Shown here: positions 26,602 to 37,144 of the stretch, piece after piece
Position numbering within the stretch: position 1 is the stretch's first letter
Layout of the letters: every line of letters begins with the position of its first letter
Origin: Streptomyces sp. NBS 14/10
GTDB taxonomy: Bacteria > Actinomycetota > Actinomycetes > Streptomycetales > Streptomycetaceae
NCBI RefSeq assembly: GCF_002224125.1
Contig: NZ_NCSM01000022.1
Coordinates: forward strand, 62,001-126,000
DNA length: 64,000 nucleotides
Reading direction: 5' to 3'
The notes under the pieces: model-generated
Told to the model about the DNA's origin: nothing
Databases searched by the model: none
The model's input: the letters and a program-made list of their open reading frames with translations, nothing else
Position numbers and translations under genes: made by a program

Positions 26602-27573
26602 ATGACGTCCCGCACCACGCCCCGCGCCTCCCGCACCCCGGCGGTCCTCTTCGACCTGGACGGCACGCTCGTGGACAGCGAGCCGCACTACCTCGGCGAG
26701 TGAGCCGAAGGGGCGCGGCCGCCCGCGCCGGAGGCGCTGATGTCACTGTGAAAGTGGAGAGCGCGCGGAGGCCCTGAGGCTGCAATCGCCACGCGGCGGA
26801 GCCGCAGATCGATACAGTCGGCTCCGCCGCGTGGAGGGCCGAGCACGGTCGACCGTCGACAGGGGCTGTAGCGCCCCCCCGGGGGCACCTCCCAGCGGTA
26901 GCTGGGGGAGAACCGAGCCCTGGAAAAGGGGAGGGCGGGGCGGCTGACCCTGGAGCGGTACGGGGTCACCGGCTACACCTGGGAGCACCACTCCCGCTTC
27001 ATCGGGATCGGCACCCGCGAGACCCTGGAGACCCTGCGCGCCGAGTACGGCATCGACGCGCCCGTGGACGAGCTGCTGGCCGTCAAGAACCGCCACTACC
27101 TGGAGCTGGTGGGCACCGCCGCCACGGCCTTCCCCCAGATGCGCGCGTTCGTGGAGCGGCTGCACACCGCCGGGCATCCCCTCGCCGTCGCGTCCGGGTC
27201 CTCCCGCGCCCCGATCGACGCCGCGCTGGAGGCCACCGGGCTGGGCTCGCTGCTGACCGTACGGGTCTCGGCGGAGGAGGTCGGCCGGGGCAAGCCGGAG
27301 CCGGACGTCTTCCTGGAGGCCGCGCGCCTGCTGGGCGCCGCCCCGGCCGAGTGCGTGGTGGTGGAGGACTCCGCGCCCGGGGTCGAGGCGGCGCGCCGGG
27401 CCGGGATGCGCTGTATCGCGGTGCCCTACGTTCCGGACGGCCAGCGGCCCAGGAGCGACGAGGGCGGGGGCCAGGACGGCGCCGCGTTCGCCTCGGCCGG
27501 GCTGGTCTTCGCGGGCGGCCAGCGGGAGTTCGACGTACAAATCGCCTACGACTGGGTCACGCAATCGAACTGA
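26602..27573 (+). pseudogene. HAD-superfamily phosphatase gene split by an insertion
   Basis: The 5' part (26602-26700) encodes AVLFDLDGTLVDSEPHYLGE, a normal HAD motif I and start of the cap, then hits TGA at 26701. The 3' part, in the same frame from about 26935 to 27573, encodes the remaining enzyme: AGRLTLERYGVTGYTWEHHSRFIGIGTRETLE, VASGSSRAPID (motif II), GKPEPDVFLEAA (motif III) and VVEDSAPGVEAARRAGM (motif IV). The two parts together make a complete phosphoglycolate/beta-phosphoglucomutase-like HAD of about 240 residues. About 235 bp of non-coding, hairpin-rich DNA lies between. The 3' part could still be translated from GTG 27064 but would lack the catalytic Asp. Confidence 0.85.
26701..26934. 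mobile_element. MITE-like hairpin element inserted in a HAD gene
   Basis: About 235 bp with no ORF. It contains a series of hairpins: GGCGCGG/CCGCGCC at 26712-26729; a perfect 16 bp repeat CCACGCGGCGGAGCCG (26789-26804) with its complement (26819-26834); a GCCCCC/GGGGGC pair around 26880; and CTCCCAGC/GCTGGGGG at 26889-26908. Similar CCACGCGGCGGAGCCG and CCTCCCAGC-GGTA-GCTGGGGGAG strings are, from memory, common dispersed repeats in Streptomyces genomes. The ends are approximate, as I cannot identify a target-site duplication with certainty. No transposase is encoded, so it would be non-autonomous. Confidence 0.65.
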
Positions 27574-27649
27574 CGCCCCGATTTCCGTCCCTCCGTCACC
27601 CGATGGAATGATGCGCTCGCCCGCGAAATTCCTAGAAGATGGAGGGCAT

Positions 27650-28582
27650 ATGAGGAGATTAGGGGGAACGGCGGTGCGTCGCTGGGGAGCGGCCGTCATC
27701 GCATCCACGGCGGCCGTATCGGTCGCGCTGCCGGTATCGAGCGCGCAGGCCGCCGGCGGTCCGTCGGGGATCAGCGCCAAGGGCGCTTATCTGCTGGACA
27801 ACACCGCCAACAAACAGCTGTGGGCCAAGGCCGCCGACACCAAGCGGCCGATGGCGAGCACCACCAAGCTCATGACCGCGGTCGTGGTGCTTGACTCCCG
27901 GGGGCTGAACCTCAGCAAGAAGGTCGCCGTCAAGCAGGCGTACATCGACTACGTCGCACGGGTCGGCGGCAGCAAGGCGGACCTGAAGAAGGGCGACAAG
28001 CTCACCGTCAAGCAGATGCTGTACGCCCTGATGCTGCCGTCCGGCTGCGACGCGGCCATGGCGCTCGCCGACACGTTCGGCACCGGTGACACCACGGCCA
28101 AGCGCACCAAGTCGTTCATCTCCCAGATGAACAAGAAGGCGTCCGCGCTGGGGATGACCAAGACCCACTACGACACCTTCGACGGCATCTCGTACGGGGG
28201 GCAGAACTACACCACCCCCCGCGACATGGCCAAGCTCGCCCGGCATGCGCTCGGCAACTCCACCCTCTCCACGGTCGTCAAGTCCGTCGACACCGTTCAG
28301 AAGGCGCCGGCGGCCAACGGCAGGACGAGGACGTACTCCTGGAACAACACAAACCGGCTGCTGGGTTCGTACAGCGGCGCGATCGGCATCAAGACGGGCA
28401 CCGGTACCGCGCCCGGCAGGTGCCTCGTGTTCGCAGCCAAGCGCAACGGGCGGACGGTGGTGGGCGTGATTCTCAACGCCCCGAAGCGGTACCCGGACGC
28501 CAAGAAGATGCTCGACTGGGCGTTCAACTCCAGCACCACGGTGAAGTGGCGCCAGCTCCCCAAGGGCGCGCAGCAGGACTGA
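27650..28582 (+). CDS. Secreted D-alanyl-D-alanine carboxypeptidase (PBP5-like, S11 family)
   Basis: A 310-residue exported serine peptidase that trims peptidoglycan stem peptides. A signal peptide (about residues 1-32, ending SSAQAA) precedes the penicillin-binding fold. Catalytic motifs: S70-T-T-K73, then S131-G-C133 at the SxN position, then K248-T-G. The Cys in place of Asn in the second motif also occurs, as I recall, in other actinobacterial S11 enzymes. ATG 27650 is preferred over an upstream ATG at 27608 because GGAGG lies just upstream and the signal peptide then starts with a basic n-region. Confidence 0.92.
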   Translation: MRRLGGTAVRRWGAAVIASTAAVSVALPVSSAQAAGGPSGISAKGAYLLDNTANKQLWAKAADTKRPMASTTKLMTAVVVLDSRGLNLSKKVAVKQAYIDYVARVGGSKADLKKGDKLTVKQMLYALMLPSGCDAAMALADTFGTGDTTAKRTKSFISQMNKKASALGMTKTHYDTFDGISYGGQNYTTPRDMAKLARHALGNSTLSTVVKSVDTVQKAPAANGRTRTYSWNNTNRLLGSYSGAIGIKTGTGTAPGRCLVFAAKRNGRTVVGVILNAPKRYPDAKKMLDWAFNSSTTVKWRQLPKGAQQD

Positions 28583-28614
28583 TCCGCTCAGTCCCCCAGC
28601 GCCCGTGAGCGCGT

Positions 28615-28649
28615 GACGCCCCGTCCGGGCCGGTTCCGGGCGGGGCGTC
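28615..28649. terminator. Hairpin terminator after the carboxypeptidase gene
   Basis: GACGCCCCGTCCGG (28615-28628) pairs with CCGGGCGGGGCGTC (28636-28649), 14 bp with one G-U wobble and a seven-base loop, 32 bp after the stop. Confidence 0.65.
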
Positions 28650-28665
28650 GCGTCGTTCACCGGGC

Positions 28666-28695
28666 GCCGGGGTGGGGACCGGTCCCCACCCCGGC
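28666..28695. promoter_or_regulatory. 30 bp perfect palindrome upstream of the beta-helix gene
   Basis: GCCGGGGTGGGGACC is followed immediately by its exact complement, with the centre between 28680 and 28681. It ends 17 bases before ATG 28713. With no loop, it looks more like a protein-binding operator than a terminator, though a hairpin with a small loop is possible. Confidence 0.6.
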
Positions 28696-28712
28696 TGTCT
28701 ACGGTGACCGGC

Positions 28713-29621
28713 ATGCGGATCACCTGCAAACACGTCGTCGGCTTTCTCGCGATCTCGGTTCTCGCGCTTCTGATCACGCTGTCCCCAGCGTCCTCGGCTC
28801 TGACGGCGTCGTCCGCCCGGTCGGAGGCGGCCCCGCGCTGCACCCGGCACGCCACCGGACCCGCCGACGCGGCGCGCTCGGCGCGGCCGGGCGATGTGGT
28901 CTGCTTCGACGGCGACCTCTCCCGGCGCCGGCTGGTCATCACCAAGGGCGGCACGCCACGCCACCCGATCGCGTACTCCGGTGGCGGGGGCTCCGTGAAG
29001 GGGATCACGGTCGAGGCCGACGACGTGGTCGTCGACGGCTTCCGGGCGGTCCGTCCCCAGGCGCCGGGGGTCGAGCTGACCGGCGACCGGATCACGCTGC
29101 GGAACACCACCGTGATCCGGCCGAAGGGCGGGGACGGCGACGGCGTCCGCTTCTTCGGCGACGATCTGACCATCGCGCACAACACGGTGCGCGACACCGA
29201 CAACAGCGGTGGCCGCCACGCCGACTGCATGCAGACGTTCGCCAGCGACACCCCGCCCAGCCACCGGGTGCGCATCGAGGGCAACCGCTGCGAACAGGTC
29301 GACAACATGTGTCTGATGGCCGAGGGGCCCAATGACGGCGAGGGCGACGGGCGGGGCACCACCTCGGACTTCGTCATCAAGGACAACTTCTGCGAGACGC
29401 TGCGCGCTTCGCAGGCCCTGATGTTCGAGGACGTCCAGAACGTGACCATCACCAAGAACACCTTCGCCGCGCCCACCCATCACGCCATCGGGCTCGCCAT
29501 CCACTCCACCGGAGCCCATGTCAGCGGCAACAGGCTGCACGCCGGTATCCGCTACGAGGTCGGTATCGACGCTTCGTCCCGGCGGGGTTACGAGGGCCCG
29601 GAGCCCGGCGGAGCTCCGTAA
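28713..29621 (+). CDS. Secreted right-handed parallel beta-helix protein
   Basis: A 302-residue exported protein. A signal peptide (about residues 1-38: basic start, hydrophobic FLAISVLALLITL, then Ala-rich) leads to a pectate-lyase-like beta-helix with stacked repeats such as ITVEADDVVVDGFRAV, ITLRNTTVIRP, LTIAHNTVRDTDNSGG and VTITKNTFAAP. Conserved Cys residues suggest disulfides. Polysaccharide lyase or hydrolase activity is possible but no catalytic residues can be named. A GTG at 28704 is an alternative start; neither start has a ribosome binding site. A large palindrome lies just upstream. Confidence 0.82.
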   Translation: MRITCKHVVGFLAISVLALLITLSPASSALTASSARSEAAPRCTRHATGPADAARSARPGDVVCFDGDLSRRRLVITKGGTPRHPIAYSGGGGSVKGITVEADDVVVDGFRAVRPQAPGVELTGDRITLRNTTVIRPKGGDGDGVRFFGDDLTIAHNTVRDTDNSGGRHADCMQTFASDTPPSHRVRIEGNRCEQVDNMCLMAEGPNDGEGDGRGTTSDFVIKDNFCETLRASQALMFEDVQNVTITKNTFAAPTHHAIGLAIHSTGAHVSGNRLHAGIRYEVGIDASSRRGYEGPEPGGAP

Positions 29622-29643
29622 CAGCCAGGGGGGGAAGGGGGCA

Positions 29644-29684
29644 GGCGGGGGACGCGGTCCGCAGGGGTGGCCGCGTCCCCCGCC
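29644..29684. terminator. Hairpin terminator after the beta-helix gene
   Basis: GGCGGGGGACGCGG (29644-29657) and its exact complement CCGCGTCCCCCGCC (29671-29684) flank a 13-base loop, 22 bp after the stop. Confidence 0.7.
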
Positions 29685-29830
29685 TCGCCGTACGCCCGCC
29701 CGCCTCCACACTTGCGGGGGTTTTGTGAGTGCGCCAGAAACACTGTGTGCCCGACCCCTCACGCAGTAAGTTCGGTGCGCGCGCCCAGTCGTGGCGCGAT
29801 CCGGTTCCTGTGTGAGGGGGAGTGTCTCTA

Positions 29831-31735
29831 GTGCGCCCGGGTGGGAAGGTCGGCAAATACCGGCTCACGAAGGGGCCCGTCAACGGAGGCAGGGGCGCGG
29901 TCTGGTTCGCCGTCGACACCGAGCTGGACCGGCCCGTCGTACTCAAGCGGACGCTGGCCCAGGACAACAGCCGGGCCGCCTTCGACGAACTGCTGGCCGA
30001 GGCCCGCGCGCTGGCGAAGTTCAGCCATCCCAATGTGGTCACCCTCTACGGCGCCGAGCGCGCCGGCTGGGGGCCGAAGGCCACCTTCTGGCTGGTAATG
30101 GAGCATGTGACCGGAGGCAGCCTCAACGGTACGGCCCGGCTGCCCGCGAAGCTCGCCGCCCATATCGGCGCCCAGGTCGCGAACGCGCTGGCGGCGCTGC
30201 ACGCCAAGGGCATCGTGCACTGCGACGTCAAACCGCACAACGTCGTGATCACCGAGGACGGGGTCGCCAAGCTGGCCGACTTCGGCGCCGCGTACCGCAT
30301 CGACGGCAGTACGACGAACACGCCGAGCGGACCGTTCAGCCTCACCCCCGCCTATGCCGCCCCCGAGGCCTTCCGGGGGGCGCCGGAGCGGGCGTCGGAT
30401 CTGTTCTCGCTCGGCGCCACCGTCTACGCGCTGGTCACGGGCGAGGCGCCGCCGCGCGGCCCCCGGCGGACGATCCGGACCGACGCGCTGTCCGACGATG
30501 TCGGACCGCTGCGCGATGTGCTCACCGCGCTGCTCCAGCGCGATCCGGGGCGGCGGCCCGGCGCCGAGGAGGCGCAGCGGGCGCTGGCGGAGGTCGCGGG
30601 GCCGGTGGACCAGCTGCCGCGGGTGCCTCTCGAAGAGGTGACCAAGCGATATCCGCCTCCCGAGGAGCCCGGTGAGCCCGATGAGCACAGTGAGCACGCG
30701 GCGGCGGGGGCGGCCCGGCTGCCGTCCCTGTTGCGGCGCCGCCCCCTGCTCACCGGGGGCACGGCCGCCACGGTCGTGGCGATCGCCGTGGTGGCGACGG
30801 TGCTGGGGCTGCAGGACGGGGACGGGGGTGGCCCCTCGGCCCACGCCGACGAATCGCCGACCGCCACCCCGAGCGCCACGGCCGGCGTCGGCTTCGGCCT
30901 CGGGAACCCCCGTACGGTCGATCCGTGCGCGCTGCTGAGCACCGGCTCGTTCGAGCGGTTCGGACACGAGGCCCAGCTGGATCCCCAGTACGGCAATTAC
31001 GACCGCTGCGATGTCGTGCTGAGCTCGGACGACGACGATATCGTCGATGTGACGGCGGACCTCGACACCGAGGATCCGCCGAGCACCGCGGCGGCGAGGA
31101 CGTCGGGGAAGGTCAGCGTCGTCACGCAGCCCGCCGAGAGCGGCTGGTGCGGTCGCACGCTCGTGCTGTCGGGTGTGCGCGACACCGTCATCAGGGTCGA
31201 GGCGAAGCTGACCGACGACACCAAGGCGCCGCTGTGCGATATCGCCGACGCCGCCGTCGAGCACGCGGTCACGGTGCTCAACCGGGGCGAGGTCCCCCGC
31301 CGTTCGCCGGAGCTCCCGGCCGACTCGCTGGCCCAGCAGGATGCCTGCGGGCTGCTCCACGGCCGGGCGCTCGAGGTCGTTCCGGGCATCGACGCCCGCG
31401 ACCCGGACGTCGGTTTCGGCCGGTGGACCTGCGACTGGGCGAGCACCACCAACCGTATGACAGTGCGGCTGGTGTTCGACCAGGGCGTCCTCTCGATCCC
31501 GGACAACGCCCGGTTCACCGAGCTCGCCGGACACGACGCCGTCGTGATGCCGGAGTACGAGGGCGACGGCAGCTGCACCGTCGATGTGTTCAACCGCCCG
31601 TACCGGAGCAGTGACGACAGGCCGACCGAGCGGCTGCGCCTGGTGGTCGGCGGGGCGCGGGCCAAGGACCGGCCCTCCTGCGAGACCGCGACCGACCTCG
31701 CCCGGTCGGCGACCGCCGCGCTGTCGGCCGGCTGA
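29831..31735 (+). CDS. Membrane-anchored serine/threonine protein kinase
   Basis: A 634-residue PknB-type kinase. The kinase domain (about residues 10-265) has the ATP lysine in VVLKRTL, the HCDVKPHN catalytic loop and ADFGAAYR; the usual HRD Arg is Cys, making it a non-RD kinase. After an acidic linker, one transmembrane helix (TAATVVAIAVVATVLGL, about residue 310) leads to an extracellular domain of about 300 residues with several Cys and two similar halves (each with a DPCALLST or QDACGLLHG start). GTG 29831 is preferred over GTG 29822 because GAGGGGGAG lies eight bases before it. The FHA protein that follows is its likely partner. Confidence 0.9.
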   Translation: MRPGGKVGKYRLTKGPVNGGRGAVWFAVDTELDRPVVLKRTLAQDNSRAAFDELLAEARALAKFSHPNVVTLYGAERAGWGPKATFWLVMEHVTGGSLNGTARLPAKLAAHIGAQVANALAALHAKGIVHCDVKPHNVVITEDGVAKLADFGAAYRIDGSTTNTPSGPFSLTPAYAAPEAFRGAPERASDLFSLGATVYALVTGEAPPRGPRRTIRTDALSDDVGPLRDVLTALLQRDPGRRPGAEEAQRALAEVAGPVDQLPRVPLEEVTKRYPPPEEPGEPDEHSEHAAAGAARLPSLLRRRPLLTGGTAATVVAIAVVATVLGLQDGDGGGPSAHADESPTATPSATAGVGFGLGNPRTVDPCALLSTGSFERFGHEAQLDPQYGNYDRCDVVLSSDDDDIVDVTADLDTEDPPSTAAARTSGKVSVVTQPAESGWCGRTLVLSGVRDTVIRVEAKLTDDTKAPLCDIADAAVEHAVTVLNRGEVPRRSPELPADSLAQQDACGLLHGRALEVVPGIDARDPDVGFGRWTCDWASTTNRMTVRLVFDQGVLSIPDNARFTELAGHDAVVMPEYEGDGSCTVDVFNRPYRSSDDRPTERLRLVVGGARAKDRPSCETATDLARSATAALSAG

Positions 31736-31827
31736 CCCACGTCAGAGCCGAAGGGGTACGAGCGGGAGGGGTCCCGCCGTGGGCGGGGCACAGTGGACCC
31801 GGCACGGCACGACTCAAGGAGGCAGCG

Positions 31828-32610
31828 ATGCACAGCCACCGCCCCGAGACCCTGGCGCGCGGCGCCGAACCCGCCCGGCCCGGCACGCTCCACGCGCGCT
31901 CGGTCATCGCCGACATCAGCGTCCCGCCGGTGCCCGGCCGCATCGTCCGGTTCGGGCGCGGCGGCCGGCCCGATGTGGACCTGTCCGTCGCCGAGGGCGA
32001 TCTGCGGGTGAGCCGCCGCCATGGCGAGCTGACGTACCGCGAGGGCAAGTGGTGGCTGCGGAACACCGGGCAGCAGCTGGTCCGGCTGCCGCGCGGCCGG
32101 ATGATGCATTCGAGCTCGGGTCCGATCCCCCTGGAGACTGGGTACACCCCGCTGTTCGTCAGGGGTTCTGGCTACCGCGAGCACCTGGTCGAGCTGTATG
32201 TGACGGACCACGACGAGCGGGGCGGCGGCGCGCGGCAGGAGGACGCCACCCTGCCGCCCAAGCGGTGGCCGCTCGACGACGAGGAGCGGCTGCTGCTGGT
32301 CGTGCTGGGCCAGCACTATCTGCTGTACGAGGAGTGCCCGCGGCCGCTGTCGTACCGGCAGGCGGCCATGGAGCTGGACTATGTGTGCGGCGAGGGCATC
32401 TGGGGCGAGCGCCGGATCGAGCGCAAGGTGGGGACGGTACGCCGGCGGATCGAACGCGGCGGGGACTTCCCGTACTCGGTGCTGCGCGAGGACGACGGCG
32501 CGGGGCCCAGCGACCACAATCTGCTGCACAACCTGCTGCGCGGGCTCGTCGAGTCGACGACCCTGGTGCCGCCGGACCTCGAACTGCTGGACGGCGATGT
32601 CGATGACTGA
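31828..32610 (+). CDS. FHA domain-containing protein
   Basis: A 260-residue cytoplasmic protein. The FHA fold spans about residues 25-130: GRIVRFGRGGRPDVDLSV, then RVSRRHGELTYREGKWWLRNTG, with the Arg, Ser-Arg-Arg-His and Asn residues that read phosphothreonine. The C-terminal half is charged and helical (LSYRQAAMELDYVCGEG, RRRIERGGDFPYSVLRE) and resembles a winged-helix-like module, not assigned. AAGGAGG lies upstream of the ATG. The position 93 bp after the Ser/Thr kinase suggests it recognises that kinase's products. The encapsulin gene follows after 162 bp. Confidence 0.87.
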   Translation: MHSHRPETLARGAEPARPGTLHARSVIADISVPPVPGRIVRFGRGGRPDVDLSVAEGDLRVSRRHGELTYREGKWWLRNTGQQLVRLPRGRMMHSSSGPIPLETGYTPLFVRGSGYREHLVELYVTDHDERGGGARQEDATLPPKRWPLDDEERLLLVVLGQHYLLYEECPRPLSYRQAAMELDYVCGEGIWGERRIERKVGTVRRRIERGGDFPYSVLREDDGAGPSDHNLLHNLLRGLVESTTLVPPDLELLDGDVDD

Positions 32611-32772
32611 GGACGCTGATCGTTAAACGCGGGCGTTGCCACGATCATTCGATCTGATGAGTCGCATCCGCCGTCCGCGTCTCAGCCGTTCAACGCCCCC
32701 TAGCGTGCTGGGTGTTCGCGCCGAACCCACCCCTATTCCTGGTTTTCCCCGCACGCAAAGGAGACACGGCTG

Positions 32773-34185
32773 ATGTCGGTAGACGCGGCCAGCGAAGCGC
32801 AGCCGGAGCGGCAGGAGCAGCTCAGCCTCGGCACCGCCGCCGCACGCAACCTCGCCACCACCACCAAGTCCGTTCCGCAGATGCAGGGGATCACCTCCCG
32901 CTGGCTGCTCAAGGTGCTCCCCTGGGTGCAGACCGACGGCGGGGTGTACCGGGTCAACCGGCGCCTCACCTACACCGTCGGGGACGGCCGTATCGAGTTT
33001 GTGAAGACCGGTTCGCGGGTGCAGGTCATTCCGCGTGAGCTCGGTGAGCTCGCGGTGTTGCGCGGCTTCGAGGACGTGGGCGTGCTGACGGCGCTCGCCA
33101 ACCGCTTCGTGCAGCGCGACTTCGAGGCCGGTGAGGTGCTGGCGGAGGAGGGCACCGCGGCCGATCACATCTATCTGATCGCACACGGCAAGATCGTCAA
33201 GACCGGCAGCGGTCCGTACGGCGAGCCGACCCGGCTCGGCGTACTGGGCGACGGCGACCGGTTCGGCGAGCAGTGCCTGCTCAGCGCCGACTCGACCTGG
33301 GAGTACACCGCCAAGGCCGCCACCGCCGGCACCCTGCTCGGGCTGCCACGGCGGGAGTTCACCTCGATCCTGGAGGGCTCGCCCGCCCTCCAGACGCATG
33401 TCGCGGAGTTCGCCGCGCTCCCCCAGCAGCGGCAGAACGCGCGCGGCGAGGCCGAGATCGCGGTGGCCTCCAGCCATGCCGGTGAGGTCGATCTGCCCGG
33501 CACCTACGTCGACTACGAGCTCCATCCGCGCGAGTACGAGCTCAGCGTCGCCCAGACCGTGCTGCGGGTGCACACCCGGGTGGCGGACCTCTACAACAAG
33601 CCGATGAACCAGACCGAGCAGCAGCTGCGGCTGACCATCGAGGCCCTGCGGGAGCGGCAGGAGCACGAGATGATCAACAACCGCGAGTTCGGCCTGCTGC
33701 ACAACGCCGAGTACGCCCAGCGGATCCAGACCCACTCAGGCCCGCCGACCCCGGACGACCTCGACGAGCTCATCACCCGCCGCCGCGGCTCCCGGTTCCT
33801 CTTCGCCCATCCGCGCACCATCGCCGCCATCGGCCGTGAGCTGAACTCCCGCGGGCTGTACCCCGACCACGTGGATCTGAACGGCAACAAGGTGCCCGCC
33901 TGGCGCGGGGTGCCCATCCTGCCCTGCAACAAGATCCCCATCACCAAGGAGCGCACCAGCTCCATCATCGTCATGCGTACCGGAGAGGACGACCAGGGCG
34001 TCATCGGGCTGCACCAGACGGGGCTGCCCGACGAGTACGAGCCCGGCCTGTCGGTGCGGTTCATGGGCATCGACGAGAAGGCGCTGATCTCCTACCTCGT
34101 CACCGCCTACTACTCCGCGGCCGTGCTGGTGCCGGACGCGCTCGGCGTCCTGGAGAACGTCGAGATCTCCCACGGCCGCGACTAG
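32773..34185 (+). CDS. Family 2B encapsulin shell protein with cyclic-nucleotide-binding domain
   Basis: A 470-residue protein matching family 2B encapsulins, HK97-fold proteins that self-assemble into nanocompartments. An N-terminal arm (about 1-50, [18 protein letters not shown]) leads into the shell fold. A cAMP-receptor-type domain (about 95-215: [31 protein letters not shown] at 164-170) is inserted. The rest of the HK97 fold follows with [33 protein letters not shown] and [24 protein letters not shown]. The usual phosphate-binding RxA after FGE is EYTAKA here, so the ligand may not be cAMP. AAAGGAG lies before the ATG. It is 43 bp upstream of geosmin synthase, its likely cargo. Confidence 0.92.
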   Translation: MSVDAASEAQPERQEQLSLGTAAARNLATTTKSVPQMQGITSRWLLKVLPWVQTDGGVYRVNRRLTYTVGDGRIEFVKTGSRVQVIPRELGELAVLRGFEDVGVLTALANRFVQRDFEAGEVLAEEGTAADHIYLIAHGKIVKTGSGPYGEPTRLGVLGDGDRFGEQCLLSADSTWEYTAKAATAGTLLGLPRREFTSILEGSPALQTHVAEFAALPQQRQNARGEAEIAVASSHAGEVDLPGTYVDYELHPREYELSVAQTVLRVHTRVADLYNKPMNQTEQQLRLTIEALRERQEHEMINNREFGLLHNAEYAQRIQTHSGPPTPDDLDELITRRRGSRFLFAHPRTIAAIGRELNSRGLYPDHVDLNGNKVPAWRGVPILPCNKIPITKERTSSIIVMRTGEDDQGVIGLHQTGLPDEYEPGLSVRFMGIDEKALISYLVTAYYSAAVLVPDALGVLENVEISHGRD

Positions 34186-34219
34186 CCGCCCGTCCCGGAA
34201 CACGAGAGAGGTGAGGTGA

Positions 34220-36496
<2,277 letters not shown>

Positions 36497-37144
36497 CAGA
36501 CGGGCGCTGCTCGACCGTCGCTCCCTCGTTGCCTTCCGTTACCAAGAGCTTCAGTGGCTCTCAGCATTCCTGGCGTTCCCGCCCGGAAGGTCCGTACCGC
36601 CCACAAGCCCGGCGGCTCACGGTCCGCGCTTCAACGACCACCGCCCGGACAAACCCCAGGTCTTACACGGTCTCCACGCAGTGTTTCACGTCTCCGAGCC
36701 ACTCCCGGCGACGGTGGGCCGTGGCCCACAAGCGCGTGTTCAAGCTGCCGCCGCGCTACGACCGGACAGCTTGGCTTTCGTCACCCGGCCAGCACCCAAC
36801 CTACCAACACCCGCTGACACCGGCTGAGGCCGTGCTCCGGCCGAGGCGGCCTGGCGGACCTGGGCCCGTCCCTGGCCGCCGGGGCGGACCGGATCACGGA
36901 CTTCGCGGAGCGGTTCCGGCACGGTGTCGAACTCATTGTGCAGGGCCGTGGATCCGGCGGTCGGCGCCGTCCCCGCTAACCCGGGAAGATCCGAGGTCTC
37001 GCCCACCTGACGGTCTTTCGTACCGATATCACCCTGTCACCGCCCCTCGCCCATCCGATGTTTATCGTGCGCGAGGGGTTCCGATTCCCCTCAAGGGACT
37101 GCATCATGCCCAAGGGTTCAGAGCGTCGAACTGGAGGCATGTAC
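36497..37144. other. Non-coding region between geosmin synthase and the GH95 gene
   Basis: About 650 bp without a convincing intact gene. It is less GC-rich than its surroundings. It holds a perfect short hairpin, GTGGGCC/GGCCCAC, at 36714-36729 that may terminate the encapsulin-geosmin synthase unit, and a possible gene remnant at 36848-36979. The last 100 bp must include the GH95 promoter. Confidence 0.6.
36848..36979 (+). pseudogene. Possible remnant of a regulator C-terminus (TetR-like)
   Basis: A 43-codon open stretch ending in TAA reads GLADLGPSLAAGADRITDF then AERFRHGVELIVQG before an Arg/Gly tail. The helix pattern resembles the last helices of TetR/AcrR regulators (FxxGxELIVxG). No HTH is present upstream in any frame. 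This may be a decayed gene end or chance. Confidence 0.3.

Noticed and set aside
26602..27573. Sequencing frameshift as the cause of the broken HAD gene
   Set aside because: The two parts are in the same frame and separated by about 235 bp of unrelated hairpin-rich sequence, so a base error cannot explain it.
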